Below are positions 9,798 through 23,878 of a stretch of DNA of 64,000 nucleotides, in pieces. A model generated the notes under the pieces. The model worked only from the letters and a program-made list of their open reading frames with translations. It had not been told where the DNA came from and made no database searches. The translations under genes were made by a program, and so were the position numbers. This DNA comes from Margaritispora aquatica (Eukaryota > Ascomycota > Leotiomycetes > Helotiales > Discinellaceae): positions 186,001 through 250,000 of the forward strand of contig VJWN01000010.1 of NCBI GenBank assembly GCA_007644065.1. Direction: 5' to 3'. How positions within the stretch are numbered: position 1 is the first letter of the stretch; every line of letters begins with the position of its first letter.

Positions 9798-11255
9798 ATG
9801 TCCTCACGGTACTCTGCCGCACGCCCAAAACGGGCCGGCGAGCAGTTTGCACGCACGCATCACGCCGAAACCGAAGACGGCCCCTCCAAGAAACCAAAAT
9901 TCGACGTCCGGAACCCCAGTGCCCTTGCCCCCGATGCCCCAGAAGAAGATGCCGTGCTTGAAGCAGATGTGATTGGCGCGTCTGGGATTGCTACGAAGCG
10001 GGGGGCTGTGAATCTAGATGGCTACGATAGTGATTCAGACAATGAGGGCTTCGATGCGAGGGCAGAAGAGAGGGCAAAGGCAAAGAAGGGGAAGGGAGAT
10101 GTGAGTCTTGCGGAGCAGCTGGATGGGTATGGGAAGCCTGCGAATGGGAAGGGTGCGGTTGACGAGGATGATGAGGATGAGGATATGTTTGGGGATTTGG
10201 AGGAGGAGGATGAAGATGAAGCAGCTGCGCCAAAGACGGGCAAGAAAGACAAATCGGTCCGCTTCCTTTCCACGGATGAAATAGAAGGCCAAGTTCAATC
10301 CTCCACCTCAGGCGGTCACATATCCTCCAACTTCGCGCTCGATCCAAACGGCAAGCTCTCCACCCACGCCATGGACGATGCAGTCTCGAGCGATGACGAA
10401 GAAGACGCTATCCTCGCCGCACAAGAAGAGGGCATCGATGAGGAAGTCGGAGCTGGAGGCCTAAAAAGGAACGCACCCAAAGTCGACGCATTCAACATGA
10501 AAGCGGAGCAAGAAGAAGGGCGATTCGATGCGGCCGGGAATTTCGTGCGGAAAGCAGGAGATCCAGATGCACGACACGACGTTTGGCTGGAGGGTGTAAG
10601 CAAGAAAGAGATGCGTAAAGCAGCCGAGGCCCACGAGAAGCGAGAAGCAGAGCTCCGACAACGACGGCTCGACGACGACGCCATGCTGCTGCCTGACATA
10701 CTAACAACGCTCATTGTGCGGTTAGAGAAAGGCGAGACTGTGCTTGAGGCTCTAGCGAGACTGGGGAAGGGCCAGACGAAAACGAAGAAGATCCCAAAGT
10801 GGAAGCTCAAGAAGATGAATAAGGACGCTATGGACGTGGACGCTGGTAAAGAGGCCGAGGATCCAGCGCAGGTTAGGATCAGGGAGGCCGTGAATGCGAT
10901 TACAGGCGCAGCGGACCAGTTGCTCACGAGGGGTCAAACAGAGATTTACGAGCAAGAACGGGAGATGCTAATCAGGCAGTACAGGCGAGAGACAGGCGAG
11001 GAATGGGTCGAGCCTCCTGTTGCTGATGTTGAAGAAGAAGCCGAAGAAGAGAAAGGCAAGGGAAAAGCGACAGCAAAGAAGATGTGGGAATACAGATGGA
11101 TCGACGGGCGGGACGGAGGCGCAAAACAGGGACCGTTTGAAGGCGGGCTCATGGAGCAGTGGGCTGAGGCGGGGTATTTTGGGGAGGGAGTTGAATTTCG
11201 GAGGGTGGGTGGGGTGGGGGAAGGGGAGTGGTCAAGGGTTGTAGATTTTGTGTGA
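9798..11255 (+). CDS. LIN1: GYF-domain protein, LIN1/CD2BP2 homologue (U5 snRNP-associated)
   Basis: Single-exon 485-aa protein. The N-terminus is basic (SSRYSAARPKRAGEQ), followed by long acidic tracts and FDVRNPSAL. The middle holds the CD2BP2/Lin1 signature with INGFD-like acidic segments, GRFDAAGNFVRK and a helical region ending DAMLLPDI. The C-terminus (about 425-480) is a GYF domain: MWEYRWID, QGPFEGGLMEQW and AGYF, which normally binds proline-rich ligands. The yeast and human homologues associate with the U5 snRNP (Prp8/Prp6 side) and leave before activation of the spliceosome. Length is larger than yeast Lin1 (340 aa) because of the acidic linkers. Start chosen at the first ATG after the short head-to-head spacer. 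Confidence 0.9.
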   Translation: MSSRYSAARPKRAGEQFARTHHAETEDGPSKKPKFDVRNPSALAPDAPEEDAVLEADVIGASGIATKRGAVNLDGYDSDSDNEGFDARAEERAKAKKGKGDVSLAEQLDGYGKPANGKGAVDEDDEDEDMFGDLEEEDEDEAAAPKTGKKDKSVRFLSTDEIEGQVQSSTSGGHISSNFALDPNGKLSTHAMDDAVSSDDEEDAILAAQEEGIDEEVGAGGLKRNAPKVDAFNMKAEQEEGRFDAAGNFVRKAGDPDARHDVWLEGVSKKEMRKAAEAHEKREAELRQRRLDDDAMLLPDILTTLIVRLEKGETVLEALARLGKGQTKTKKIPKWKLKKMNKDAMDVDAGKEAEDPAQVRIREAVNAITGAADQLLTRGQTEIYEQEREMLIRQYRRETGEEWVEPPVADVEEEAEEEKGKGKATAKKMWEYRWIDGRDGGAKQGPFEGGLMEQWAEAGYFGEGVEFRRVGGVGEGEWSRVVDFV

Positions 11256-12125
11256 TTTTTCATCACTTGTGGTCATTATGATGGCGAAGATTCAGGTCGT
11301 GAAGGTGGTGAGGATTGCGTGATGAAAAATACCCACCCCACCCACCTACCTACATAAAAATGATACCCAGAGGAAAAGGAAAGGACAGGCATGTAAAAAG
11401 GCGTTAACGAATCAGAAAAATGGAAACTGTAAATAAGCATGGAAATGAGCATGAAAAATTGAAAAAGTACATATAGGCTAGCGGTAGGAGTACATATGGA
11501 GCGAGGTAAATACCGTAGGGGGTTATAAAGGTATAAAAAGGAATAAAGGAGTAAGGTATTTGATTGTTCTTAAACGAGGACTTAAGTCCTACCTACCTAG
11601 CTAGCTAGTGTCTAGGATATAAAATAAATCTTCGAGTTCTATTTGCGTGTTTTTGCGTGTATTTTTTTTCTTTTGTCATGTCTCATCTCATGGAAAAATA
11701 CATGTGCATGAGAGAGAGTCTTGCTTATACCTCGGAAGTGATGGGGTTTGAATATATTTACCTACCTTTAGCATTTAAGGAGGTAGGTAACACGACGGTA
11801 AGGGTACTACCACGCTAAGTAGGTAGACTGTACGTTTGCTCAATAAATACTGCCTCTTGGCTTTATTCTCACCTCCATGGCTCTCTCCAGTACGCCAGAG
11901 AGACCTAAACTTTTTAAATTACTCATACATCGATCTGCCTGTCTGTCTGTTTGTGGGTAATGCATCAGACGGGGGGAAAAAAACACATCGCATGCCTGCC
12001 TACCCACCAGCCAGTCTTAACTGTCCCAAACGCCATTATCGTCCCATTCCTGTGCGTGCGTACGTACATATACCCTCTCTTTCTCACTTTCCGTGCTCAA
12101 TCAAACCAAAACTGACATGTACGTA
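11256..12125. other. Convergent intergenic region LIN1-like / RVB2
   Basis: No gene. It contains islands of the motif TACCT and its complement AGGTA: 11586-11606 with CTAGCTAGCTAG, 11757-11790 and 11815-11826. Both flanking genes end here, so the 3' UTRs probably occupy most of it. Confidence 0.6.
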
Positions 12126-15270
<3,145 letters not shown>

Positions 15271-18200
15271 ATGGTCTACCATTCCCCTCGCAGTTACACC
15301 CCTTCTCCTCCTCGAGGTCCAAGACACGCAAGCCATTCAGAATACCGAGACAACCGCCCTCGAGAACCCGAACGAAGAGAAGGCTGGGCCAACGAGAGAT
15401 ATATGAACCAAGAATATACACGTCCGCGATCGAGATCACGCTCACGTTCCCGCTCACCAGCATATTCCCCACGACTCTTCCGAGAAAGACTGAATGGCAA
15501 TAGACAAGAACCCCAAGAGAAAGCAATGGGTCGACACCAGTGGAATAATTACCGACCCGATTACATATCAAACAAGACCTCTAAACCGGAAAAGCGAAGT
15601 AAGTATGATCGAGGTAAGGTGAATCGAGGTCACTTTAAGGTCATGAATCACAATTTGAACTTCAGACAATCAATCACAATAGATGGCCCATAGCGCAATA
15701 TCTAACAATATCTAGTATCTACTGGTCCCCAGAATTCACGAACCGCGAGCCCGACCAACACAACCTTGCAACCTCCACTGCTAGCTACCTCTTCAAAGGG
15801 TGACCCTATCCAAGAATCCAGAAAATCGGATCTCGCACGAAAAATGTCTAAGGATATAAACTCGGGCCCATATATAGACAACTCGAGAGTGGAGATGATT
15901 AATCGTGAAGCTAATGCGAAAAAAACTACCTTCTCTAAATCTCCTGGTGCTAATCCAGTATCAGGCGAGGCTCAGATCAGCTCTACTTCACCTTCGAATC
16001 CACCACAAGAAGTTCTTCCATCGACATTCATGTCAGATAACTGTGCGATACAGAGCCCAGCTGCTTCGCTGGAAGAATTGATAGATCCTGCAGAGAGCTT
16101 AGGCTTAATCACTAGAAACCTTGTTGAGATAGGGGCAACTTATGCTGCTCTCAAGGATGAATTGAGAAAAGCCGAAAAATTATTCCAGAAGCGAAAATTG
16201 GAGTACGAGAAATCACAGTTACATCACGAGCGGTATCCTGACATCAAGGAGCACCAAGGGGCAAGTAGGGGAGAGGCTGAAAAAGCCGTTTTGGCAGCTA
16301 AAGCCTCACTTAAAAAGCAAGATGCCGTTTTTGGGACTCTTGCCTCAAAAATTGCGAAGGAATCTTTGCCTCGAATTATATCCAAAGCTTCAGGAGGTGG
16401 AGTGGACCGTGAACAGTTTGAGCGGATGGAGAAGACATGCTCGGGGTTTGAACTATTGCTGAAAAAACAAAATGAGATGATTTTAGCTCTTCAGAAAGAC
16501 AAGGAAGAGGCCATCAACTTATATCAAAAGGAAAGCCAGGAGCAAGCCAAGCGCGTTGAAGACCAGGTTGAAGCAAAAGTCAATGCGGCGAATCAACGTC
16601 TTCAAGATCACTTTAAAGCAGACCAGCAAAGTCTTCAAAATCAGTTCAAAGCAGACCTTGAAATGCTGAAAACCCAAACCTCCGAGATGATGTTGCAAAA
16701 ACAGCAAACTATAAGTAGGCTTGAGAAGGATTTGGTAGACACTAAGCAAGGCGCCATTGAGCTTGCTAGCAAACTGAATTTACTTGCTCTAAAGATAGAT
16801 GGACATAGAGAGCACATTGATACTTTAGCCAACAGAACAGGAGACTTAGGTAATATTAGAGATGATCTGAAGCTGTTGAGAGATTTCTCCAAGGAGATAA
16901 CCCCTCAATTCAACCTTTTGTGGACCGAGCAGAAACAGATAAGCTCCAGGGTTGCAGACTACGAAGCAACACAGCAGACCGTCAGGGAGTTAGGAGAGAA
17001 CCTGAAGTCCATTCAACGACGGCCAGACAACTTAGAAGCCAGGCTTCAAGACCTTGACATATTGACCCCTCGAACTACCCCTGCCACACCGAAAAAAGAG
17101 TTAAAGTTACTGAGCGAGCGAGTTACATGTGTTGAAACCCCATCGCGAAATCTGACGCCGAAATTGACCAACACCCAGCTAGCAATGGCAGCAGCGGCCG
17201 ATGCTTCAACCGTGTCACGATTGGAAGCTTTGGAGCAGAAGGAATCGACAAGAGCAGAGGATGTGGCGCATTTGAAAGAAAAAATTGAAGAAGTTGTTGC
17301 TACAACCCACGGAACAGTTTCTAAAGAGGATGCACAAAAAGCCACCGACAACATTTCGGACCTTCAAGCTCGTGTCAATGCTCTTGAGCGCGGTCCCTCC
17401 AGCGAAGACTCATCTACGGCAACCAATTTGGCTGCTGTGGAAGGGTCAGTTGCACATTTGAAAAACGAGGTTGAAATCCTTAGAATAACTCAAGATAGTT
17501 TCCCGGATGCTATCGGCGATGTTGTTAAATACGGTATCAAAGACATAACCAGCGATTTCAACAAACGACTGGAATCATTCCGAATCGAATTGGGTGTAGC
17601 CAAATCGGATGTCGATGGTCTCAAAGCAGCGCATGGGAGTCTCCATCACGAGAATAAAAGCACAGCCGCACTCGTTTCGTCGCTTGAGGATAAAGTGGCA
17701 GTCATGAATCAGCAGTTTGATGCTACAAATGGTATTGAGGCTAGGTTGAAGTTAGCTTGGCAAGGTTCTAACCAGCATTTTGCTGGCTTGCTGAACCAAG
17801 AGCTCGGTGGATTTAGAGCCGAGTTGCAAGGCCTTACTCATTCGTGTACCAGCCTGATGTCTCGTGTTGACAATATCAATACCAAAGATATGAGCATCAT
17901 GATGCTTGGACAGCTTACGGAAATGTATCCAACCCTACACGAAACGCAAGCGGCCATCGCTGGATTTCAATCCTCCCTGGAAACGGTACAAAAGCAACTC
18001 AACAATCAACATCTAAACCATCCTAACGCACTTCAAGAGCACTCGTTACAAGATCTCCGGGACGAAATAAAAGTTTTCTACCAGAAAATCGCGGATTTGG
18101 GGAACACTATCACCAAAATTAGTGTTGCTACTTCCACTGCAACCGAGTCTGGCCTGGTTGAGTTGCAAGGAAAACTAGAGCAATTGCAAGCCGACATCGC

Positions 18201-18753
18201 AAAAGAACAGAGCAACAGTATAGCTGGAGTTTTGGAGGCTGTGGACGACAAGCTCGCTAGCATTAAAACTCATTATACTAGCGGCCTGGGTGAGACAGTC
18301 AAAACTCACACAGCGCAGATCGAACGCCTGAACAATCAGTTTCGACTCGCACAATCAGAACTCAAACCATCAGCAACACCGCCAGTAGAGGGTTTCCAGC
18401 TTCGAGGTCAAGCGCAGAAAGTTAGAACTGTTCAGATAACTTCAAACACAGCACCACGTCAAAGTGGCTCGGCGGCGCGCCCAAATAATTCAAGACAACC
18501 CAGTGCTCAATCAATTCGTCCCAGTCATCCACCAAGCAATGCCAATCGGCCATCTGAAAATGGCCAGAGGGGATCCAGCCATAAGCGCAAAGGCCTCGCC
18601 ACAGCAAGCCCCGTCTCAAACCACGTGGAGCAGCGAAAGAAGCCACGCATCAAGCCCATCCCAGATACAGAGGACGAAGATCCGGATTTCGATCCCGAGA
18701 ATGAGATTCCTGCGCCAGGACTGGATAGTGAGGAGGATGACGACGATGAGTGA
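15271..18753 (+). CDS. Large coiled-coil protein with an N-terminal RS segment (unrecognised)
   Basis: Two exons, 15271-15598 and 15716-18753, join through a 117-nt intron (GTAAGT...CTAG) in phase 1, giving 1,121 aa. I do not recognise the family. Residues 1-110 are Arg/Ser/Pro-rich with a short RSRSRSRSRSP run like splicing-factor tails. About residues 230-1000 are long heptad-patterned helices (LEALEQKEST, AHLKEKIEEVV, LEDKVAVMNQQ), predicting an extended parallel coiled coil. The C-terminus is basic (SHKRKG, EQRKKPRIKP) and then strongly acidic, ending in a Glu/Asp run. This suggests a nuclear scaffold; no catalytic motif is visible. A myosin/SMC origin is unlikely because no head or ATPase is present. 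Confidence 0.75.
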
Positions 18754-18924
18754 GTACTTTTGGTGTACGGGTGGTGAACAACGAATCCTTTCTTTCCTCG
18801 ATACACGCATACACACATACATTTTTTAAACTTGTCGATGAGGTACTGATTGGGCTTTGTTCTATGTTAAGCATCAATGAGATCATTGATTTGACAAGCT
18901 CATGACTTGGTGTCTTCTTTGTCG

Positions 18925-18928
<4 letters not shown>

Positions 18929-18955
<27 letters not shown>
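18929..18955. repeat. (CTG)9 microsatellite
   Basis: Nine uninterrupted CTG triplets lie 175 nt after the stop codon of the coiled-coil gene, probably in its 3' UTR or just beyond. Confidence 0.9.
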
Positions 18956-19611
18956 GACAGTCGCTCTATTCGTGCTCTTTGCTCTTGCTCTTCCGCCATC
19001 TGTGGGCATAATCTGGGTTGGTGCTGGTACGTAGCCCTACTATCATGGCTCGCAGATGGAGAGACAATACTACTACTGCTCTCCAGTTACGAATTTCACG
19101 GTCAACAGAACATATTTGTACATTATGATAATCAAAACCGTAGCTAGATAGCTAGGTAGCTCGTGGCATACATACATCCACGCATGTATAGATGGCGAAA
19201 AATGCAAAAAAGCAAGGTCTTGGGAGTTTATGAGTTTTATCTTTGGTGCTCTTTTTTTTTTAAATAAAAAAAAACTCTTGTAGGTATCTAGCTGGGTGGA
19301 TGGTTTGATTGTAATTTATAGATGGAATGAATTGAGATGAAATGGATAAGATGAGATAAGATGGGGTGAAATGGAGGAAACGGAGGGAAATGGGAGGAAT
19401 GAAATGGGAGGAAATGATTAGTGGCTTGCGCTGTCTGTTAGATGTTTAGATATCAGATCTTAGATGTTATCGTTAGCGTAATCATTAGCGCGAGATTTTT
19501 TTGCTTTTTTTGTTTCCGTCTTTTCTTTTGTTCTCATTCTTTTTTTTTATTTGCTTTTTTATATCTTAGTTAGCTAACTGATACCCAATACCCAACCAAG
19601 TTCGCTGTTTG

Positions 19612-19635
19612 CTCTCTCTCTCTCTCTCTCTCTCT
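19612..19635. repeat. (CT)12 microsatellite
   Basis: Twelve perfect CT dinucleotides begin the pyrimidine-rich half of the region. Confidence 0.9.
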
Positions 19636-19649
19636 TAATTTCAGCTTCT

Positions 19650-19745
19650 TACCTCTCTCGCTTACTTTCTCGCTTACTTCCCTTGCTTCCCTCACTTCCC
19701 TTACTTCCCTCGCTTCCCTTGCTTCCCTTGCTTCCCTTACTTCCG
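19650..19745. repeat. Degenerate 10-nt CTTCCCT(T/C)GC tandem array
   Basis: Roughly nine copies of a 10-nt unit (CTTCCCTTGC and variants with CTCAC, TTAC, CTCGC) run head to tail. All are polypyrimidine on the plus strand. Confidence 0.8.
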
Positions 19746-20014
19746 TGTGTATGCAATGTATGTATAATAAGCGATATCGGGATTTTAGGAGCGAATTTCT
19801 TGATACCTGAGTCTTGAACCTAGAATCTAGAATCTAAAACCTTAAATTCAGAACCTAGAACCTGGAACCTATCTTTCTTTACCTTCCTCTTTGTTCCCTT
19901 TTCCCCTCTTTTATACTTTTTATACCTTTTGAACTTTTTTGTAAGATTGCCATATAGTCTTACAGTCCTCAGTCTTACAGTCTTACTTATCTTCTGCCCA
20001 TCCAGCTGTCTGGC

Positions 20015-20186
20015 ATATCCACGTCTTCTTATACATCCACGTCTTCTTGGATATCCGCGTCTTCTACCTATCCGCGTCTTCTACCTATCCACATCTTCTT
20101 GCATATCCACATCTTCTTGCATATCCGCGTCTCTTTGGATATCCGCGTCTTCTTGGATATCCGCGTCTTCTTGTATATCCGCGTTT
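20015..20186. repeat. 18-bp minisatellite
   Basis: About ten copies of a 17-18 nt unit, consensus ATATCCGCGTCTTCTTGG, with A/G changes at CCGCG/CCACA. There are no unique spacers, so it is a tandem minisatellite and not a CRISPR array. On the minus strand it stays open and reads as a hexapeptide repeat DIQEDA. Confidence 0.85.
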
Positions 20187-20460
20187 CCGTTTCTTGCATA
20201 TCTATATAAGAATGAAAATGAAAAAATGAAAAATGAAAATGAGAAATGAAAATTTAGTAGTGTTGTGGTGGGTCCGTGGTTTCGTGGAGTGTGGAGTGTT
20301 GTCAGAACGGTCATTAAGCTTAACCATTGCGCCATACCAAAAGGTAGAATGATTTCGATTACTCGAAATCAGCTTAATAACTATATCATATGTCATTAAC
20401 CCTTGACAAGTGTGGAATGTGTGTGAGTAGGTGTGTGTAGGTGGGCGCCAGGTGGATGGA

Positions 20461-20486
20461 TGAGTGAGTGAGTGAGTGAGTGAGTG
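20461..20486. repeat. (TGAG)6 microsatellite
   Basis: Six and a half tandem TGAG units, directly followed by GTG-rich sequence. Confidence 0.85.
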
Positions 20487-20937
20487 GGTATATAGGTGAG
20501 TAAGGTATATAAGTTAATAACTTAGTACGTATAGTAAAAAATGCAAAAGTAGACAATGAGTAGAGAGTAGGTGGGGGCTATCTATGTAATAATAGCTAGC
20601 TAAGTGGTAGTTAGGTTAAGCGATAGTTTTTTAAAAGGTAAATAAATAAGTAAGATCTCAAAAGAAGTTGCCCTTAATGAACGGATAAAATATAAAAGTA
20701 TAACCATACCAAAGAAAACACAGATTCTTTATGGAAGTTTTTGAAAGCCTTATTTATGTTCATCGATAAGATAAAGCGAAACCGAATACAACAACGTGAT
20801 TTGAATCCAAATCCAAAAATGAAATTTATACTTAAGCCCAAGTCTAAATCTAAATATAAACCCTAAAACACCTCCATCTCCGCCCAGCTGTCTCTAGTCC
20901 TTTTTCTTCCACGCAAACTAACCGAAAGCTCAGAACC

Positions 20938-20962
20938 CAGACCCCCAGACCCCCAGACCCCC
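20938..20962. repeat. (AGACCCCC)3 repeat
   Basis: Three tandem 8-nt units with C5 runs. The opposite strand has three closely spaced G5 runs. Confidence 0.8.
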
Positions 20963-21189
20963 AAAAATCCAAACTCGTAACTCCAAGCTAAACAAGCCCT
21001 GGAAGAACTCCTGAGATCCATCTTCTCCATCCTTCTTCATTTCCACCCTCTCCAACCCGGTTTCTTCCTTTTCACCCCCCTTCCCTCTCTTTCGCTATAT
21101 CACAAACACAACACTCGCAAACGCATATTCGTCCCCCATCCCATCCCATCCCATCCTTATTTCCTTCTTGCTACTCCAACACATGAGGA

Positions 21190-22545
21190 TCATGAAACAT
21201 GCGGTATAAAAGATGCCCAAGTCGCCACCAGCGCCGAGGGCGGAAGAAAAAACAACAAGCGAAACATTTCTACCAGGAGAAAAAGACGGCACAGTATGTA
21301 AAGTGCAAGCATAATAACAGAGACTAAGTTCTCGGTTTCTCTTTTAATCATGATCCTTTTAATCGATTCAGAAACATGGTCTTCCAAAGACCTCGCTATC
21401 AATGCCAAAAATGCAAATAAAATAAATGCACTTGTACAAAAAGCGCTTGATACGATCCATAATATTCTTTCAACCTGCGAAGGGAACTGAAAGCCAATAG
21501 CACAGAGATGAATTCCACCAAAGATAACACTTGAGATGAAAATCGAGAGAATTTCTGCTGATGAATCATCGATTGGGGCAAATACATTTGAAACAAGCAG
21601 AGGCTCGGTTGAAGACGAAGCCACAATATTATCAATGTAAATGAGCTCTGAAAAATCTAGAATAAGGAAGTTTTTACGATGAGAAACATTTACAATATTT
21701 TGAATTGCCTCCGGCAACGGCCCAGCAAAGGAGGCCAAAGTCCATGGTACACCTACACTCTTTGGCTTCTCCCAATTCAAGATGTAAATTACTAGAGCAC
21801 AGCTGGCGAATGCGATGGTCGCGATTTCAAGATGAGATATCGCAAGATGGTAGCATGCCCGAGCAATTGTCTGAACCACTAGCCAAGAGATTTGTGACAT
21901 GGCAATGACACGCACGAACCAATCGCTCTTGGACTTGTCAAGTATCTCTTCTTGGCTAACGTAGGGCAGAACACTGAGCAAGCCAGTCCTTCGGAGCTCT
22001 AGTATCTCGTGGGCAAGTAGAGTGAAAATTTGAGACTTGCCCGTGTTATCTGCTTCGAGCTCTGGAAATTCTCTGAGCTCAATCCCATCCTGGCTGGTAG
22101 TAATTGTGTCAGTCGACACTTTCATGGCGCTTATTTCTTTTGACCAAGCAGTCGTATTGGCCAGTCTTTGTGGTTCGTAAGTTCTGATCACAAATCCGCC
22201 CATGTTAGCAAAAAGCGAATGCGTTATTGTCCATGGCACGCCATCTGCGAGTGCGCAATTTTGAAGCTCTTTCAGGTGCCTCTTTCCTGCACTCAGACTC
22301 AGAGCATCCTTCATGACGACATATTCTGGCGCAATGAGTGTGACGAGCATCCATTTCGTAGTGCCCCATCCCCTTTTAAAGGCCCATCTAATGGCTCCTG
22401 TCCACCCAGGAAACCGACCCTCCCTCTGCTCAGGCACATTGAGGTGTTGCACAGTCCAAGTGCATGCGAAAATCACAAAGAGGCAGCCCCAAAAGATATC
22501 AAGAGCACTGCGTGTCGCAAGTGCGGGATCAGGCTCTGCTGACAT
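21190..22545 (-). CDS. Fungal multi-spanning membrane protein (family unnamed)
   Basis: Single exon, 451 aa from the ATG at 22545; a longer reading from TTG at 22560 is not needed. The first helix (ALDIFWGCLFVIFACTW) is followed by TVQHLNVPEQ and then WAFKRGWGTTKWMLVTLIAPEY. This pattern recurs in a large family of uncharacterised fungal membrane proteins. Further hydrophobic segments lie at about 225-250, 320-345, 360-385 and 410-445, giving six to seven helices. A soluble acidic loop sits between the first and second groups. No catalytic or transport motif is seen. The family look is familiar but the function is unknown to me. It is convergent with the coiled-coil gene. Confidence 0.8.
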   Translation of the reverse strand: MSAEPDPALATRSALDIFWGCLFVIFACTWTVQHLNVPEQREGRFPGWTGAIRWAFKRGWGTTKWMLVTLIAPEYVVMKDALSLSAGKRHLKELQNCALADGVPWTITHSLFANMGGFVIRTYEPQRLANTTAWSKEISAMKVSTDTITTSQDGIELREFPELEADNTGKSQIFTLLAHEILELRRTGLLSVLPYVSQEEILDKSKSDWFVRVIAMSQISWLVVQTIARACYHLAISHLEIATIAFASCALVIYILNWEKPKSVGVPWTLASFAGPLPEAIQNIVNVSHRKNFLILDFSELIYIDNIVASSSTEPLLVSNVFAPIDDSSAEILSIFISSVIFGGIHLCAIGFQFPSQVERILWIVSSAFCTSAFILFAFLALIARSLEDHVSESIKRIMIKRETENLVSVIMLALYILCRLFLLVEMFRLLFFLPPSALVATWASFIPHVS

Positions 22546-23878
22546 TCCTCTACTTCGCAAAGTTTTGACGATTTGGACTCTCAGTTGTAATTGTAGTTGT
22601 ATTTGTCATTGGAGGTATGGGTATTGACTAGTCGATGAGGTATCGTGGTGATGGAGAAATTCAGGATATATGAATGCTGTTCTTGGTGGGCAAGCGCAAA
22701 GTGTGATGCAAGAGCCGCAAGGCGCTGCGCTTCAGCTACGGAGGTGTTTCTTTAGATGCTGGTCTTCTATTCGGGACGTTTCTAATCATGATTTCTATCG
22801 TGACCAATCAGGCATGGTATGAAGAAGAATTGGCGTATGTTGGTGGAGGCAGTGCACGTCAAGGGTATTGTCGTGGATGGATGGAGGACCACGATGCGAG
22901 GCCAGAGACACGGGAAAGTTGCAGGATTCTCGCCCAAATACTTGTTTTTTATCGTGGTAAATATATGTTTATAGAATGAAATGGCAAGATAGGTAAGTGC
23001 TCAAGATAAATATACCTTGGCTAAATATTGTATAACCGATCACATGAGTTGTGTCTAAGATACATAAGGTAAGTATCTACTTGTTAGGAAATATCAGCTG
23101 GGCACCTAAGTACATATAGCACAAGCAAAAGACGTACCTATCACGCATCGCCATCCTTCACCACAGCATACTCTCAAACGAATGAGTGTTATGCAATCTA
23201 AGCCTCCATTACACCTCAAGAGTTCAACAGCCTCTAGCTCAACAAAACGACGAGGTAAAGTCCTATCCACTACCAATAGGATCACCCAACAGGCAGCTAA
23301 CTAACGAGGACAAGCAATAAGAAATGCTTGCATAGGTATGTACAAAAAGCAATTAAAAGATATATATTTCTTCTTCTCTAATGACCACTTCACATCGACA
23401 ACCACCACAACTCAAAAGTCACATGCCCAAGACTTTTCTCTCTTTTGACTGCACTATGAGCAGAAGTCGTGCTTATGTATGCATCACAGATAAGTAACAA
23501 GAGAGTATAAGGTAGGATGATGCACCTAGTTTGATTTGATTTGATGTTTTCTTCTTCTGTGTGATTACCCACCTACATACTCATACAACAAATCAGCATG
23601 CTTTGTCTCATCGCCTTTAATATTGCTAGAGAAGCAAAGCGACCTTCAAGACAATGTCATGCCGATGCTTATGTACTAGCGCTATTGTGCACTACAGTCC
23701 ATTCTGAAAGGTGGATATGCTAGGCCTCGAGATCAGGTCGAGTGACTCTCATGAAGGTCGATTATCCATAAATATTGTAGTTCTTATCCTCTATCGAGAG
23801 CACCATAATACAGCAATACCAAACACAGCTCTTACAAACAACCTTAAGCTCTCACCTCAACCTAAACCAACACTCCCC
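22546..23878. other. Intergenic region
   Basis: Promoter side of the membrane-protein gene and 3' side of the RSP-repeat gene. No recognised gene; small open frames only. Confidence 0.5.

Larger units (their letters stand above)
18754..21189. other. Convergent, repeat-rich intergenic region
   Basis: 2.4 kb between two genes that end toward each other. It contains a CTG array, a CT array, a 10-nt CTTCCCT-type array, an 18-bp minisatellite, a TGAG array and an AGACCCCC repeat, listed separately. From about 19500 to 20200 the plus strand is markedly pyrimidine-rich. A perfect 8-bp hairpin (GATTTCGA, 4-nt loop) lies at 20351-20370. No convincing protein gene. Confidence 0.7.

Noticed and set aside
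10316..10927. 203-aa Ser-rich frame antisense to the LIN1-like gene
   Set aside because: Mirror of acidic and Arg-rich codons in the real gene; no start context or family.
16519..17354. Several minus-strand frames inside the coiled-coil gene
   Set aside because: Shadows of a long real coding region with matching codon bias on the other strand.
20015..20186. CRISPR-like repeat array
   Set aside because: Units are contiguous with no unique spacers and the genome is eukaryotic; it is a minisatellite.
20275..20340. tRNA-like element on the minus strand (TGGCGCAATGGTTAAGC resembles box A)
   Set aside because: No acceptor stem, anticodon stem or GTTCGANTC box B can be drawn downstream.
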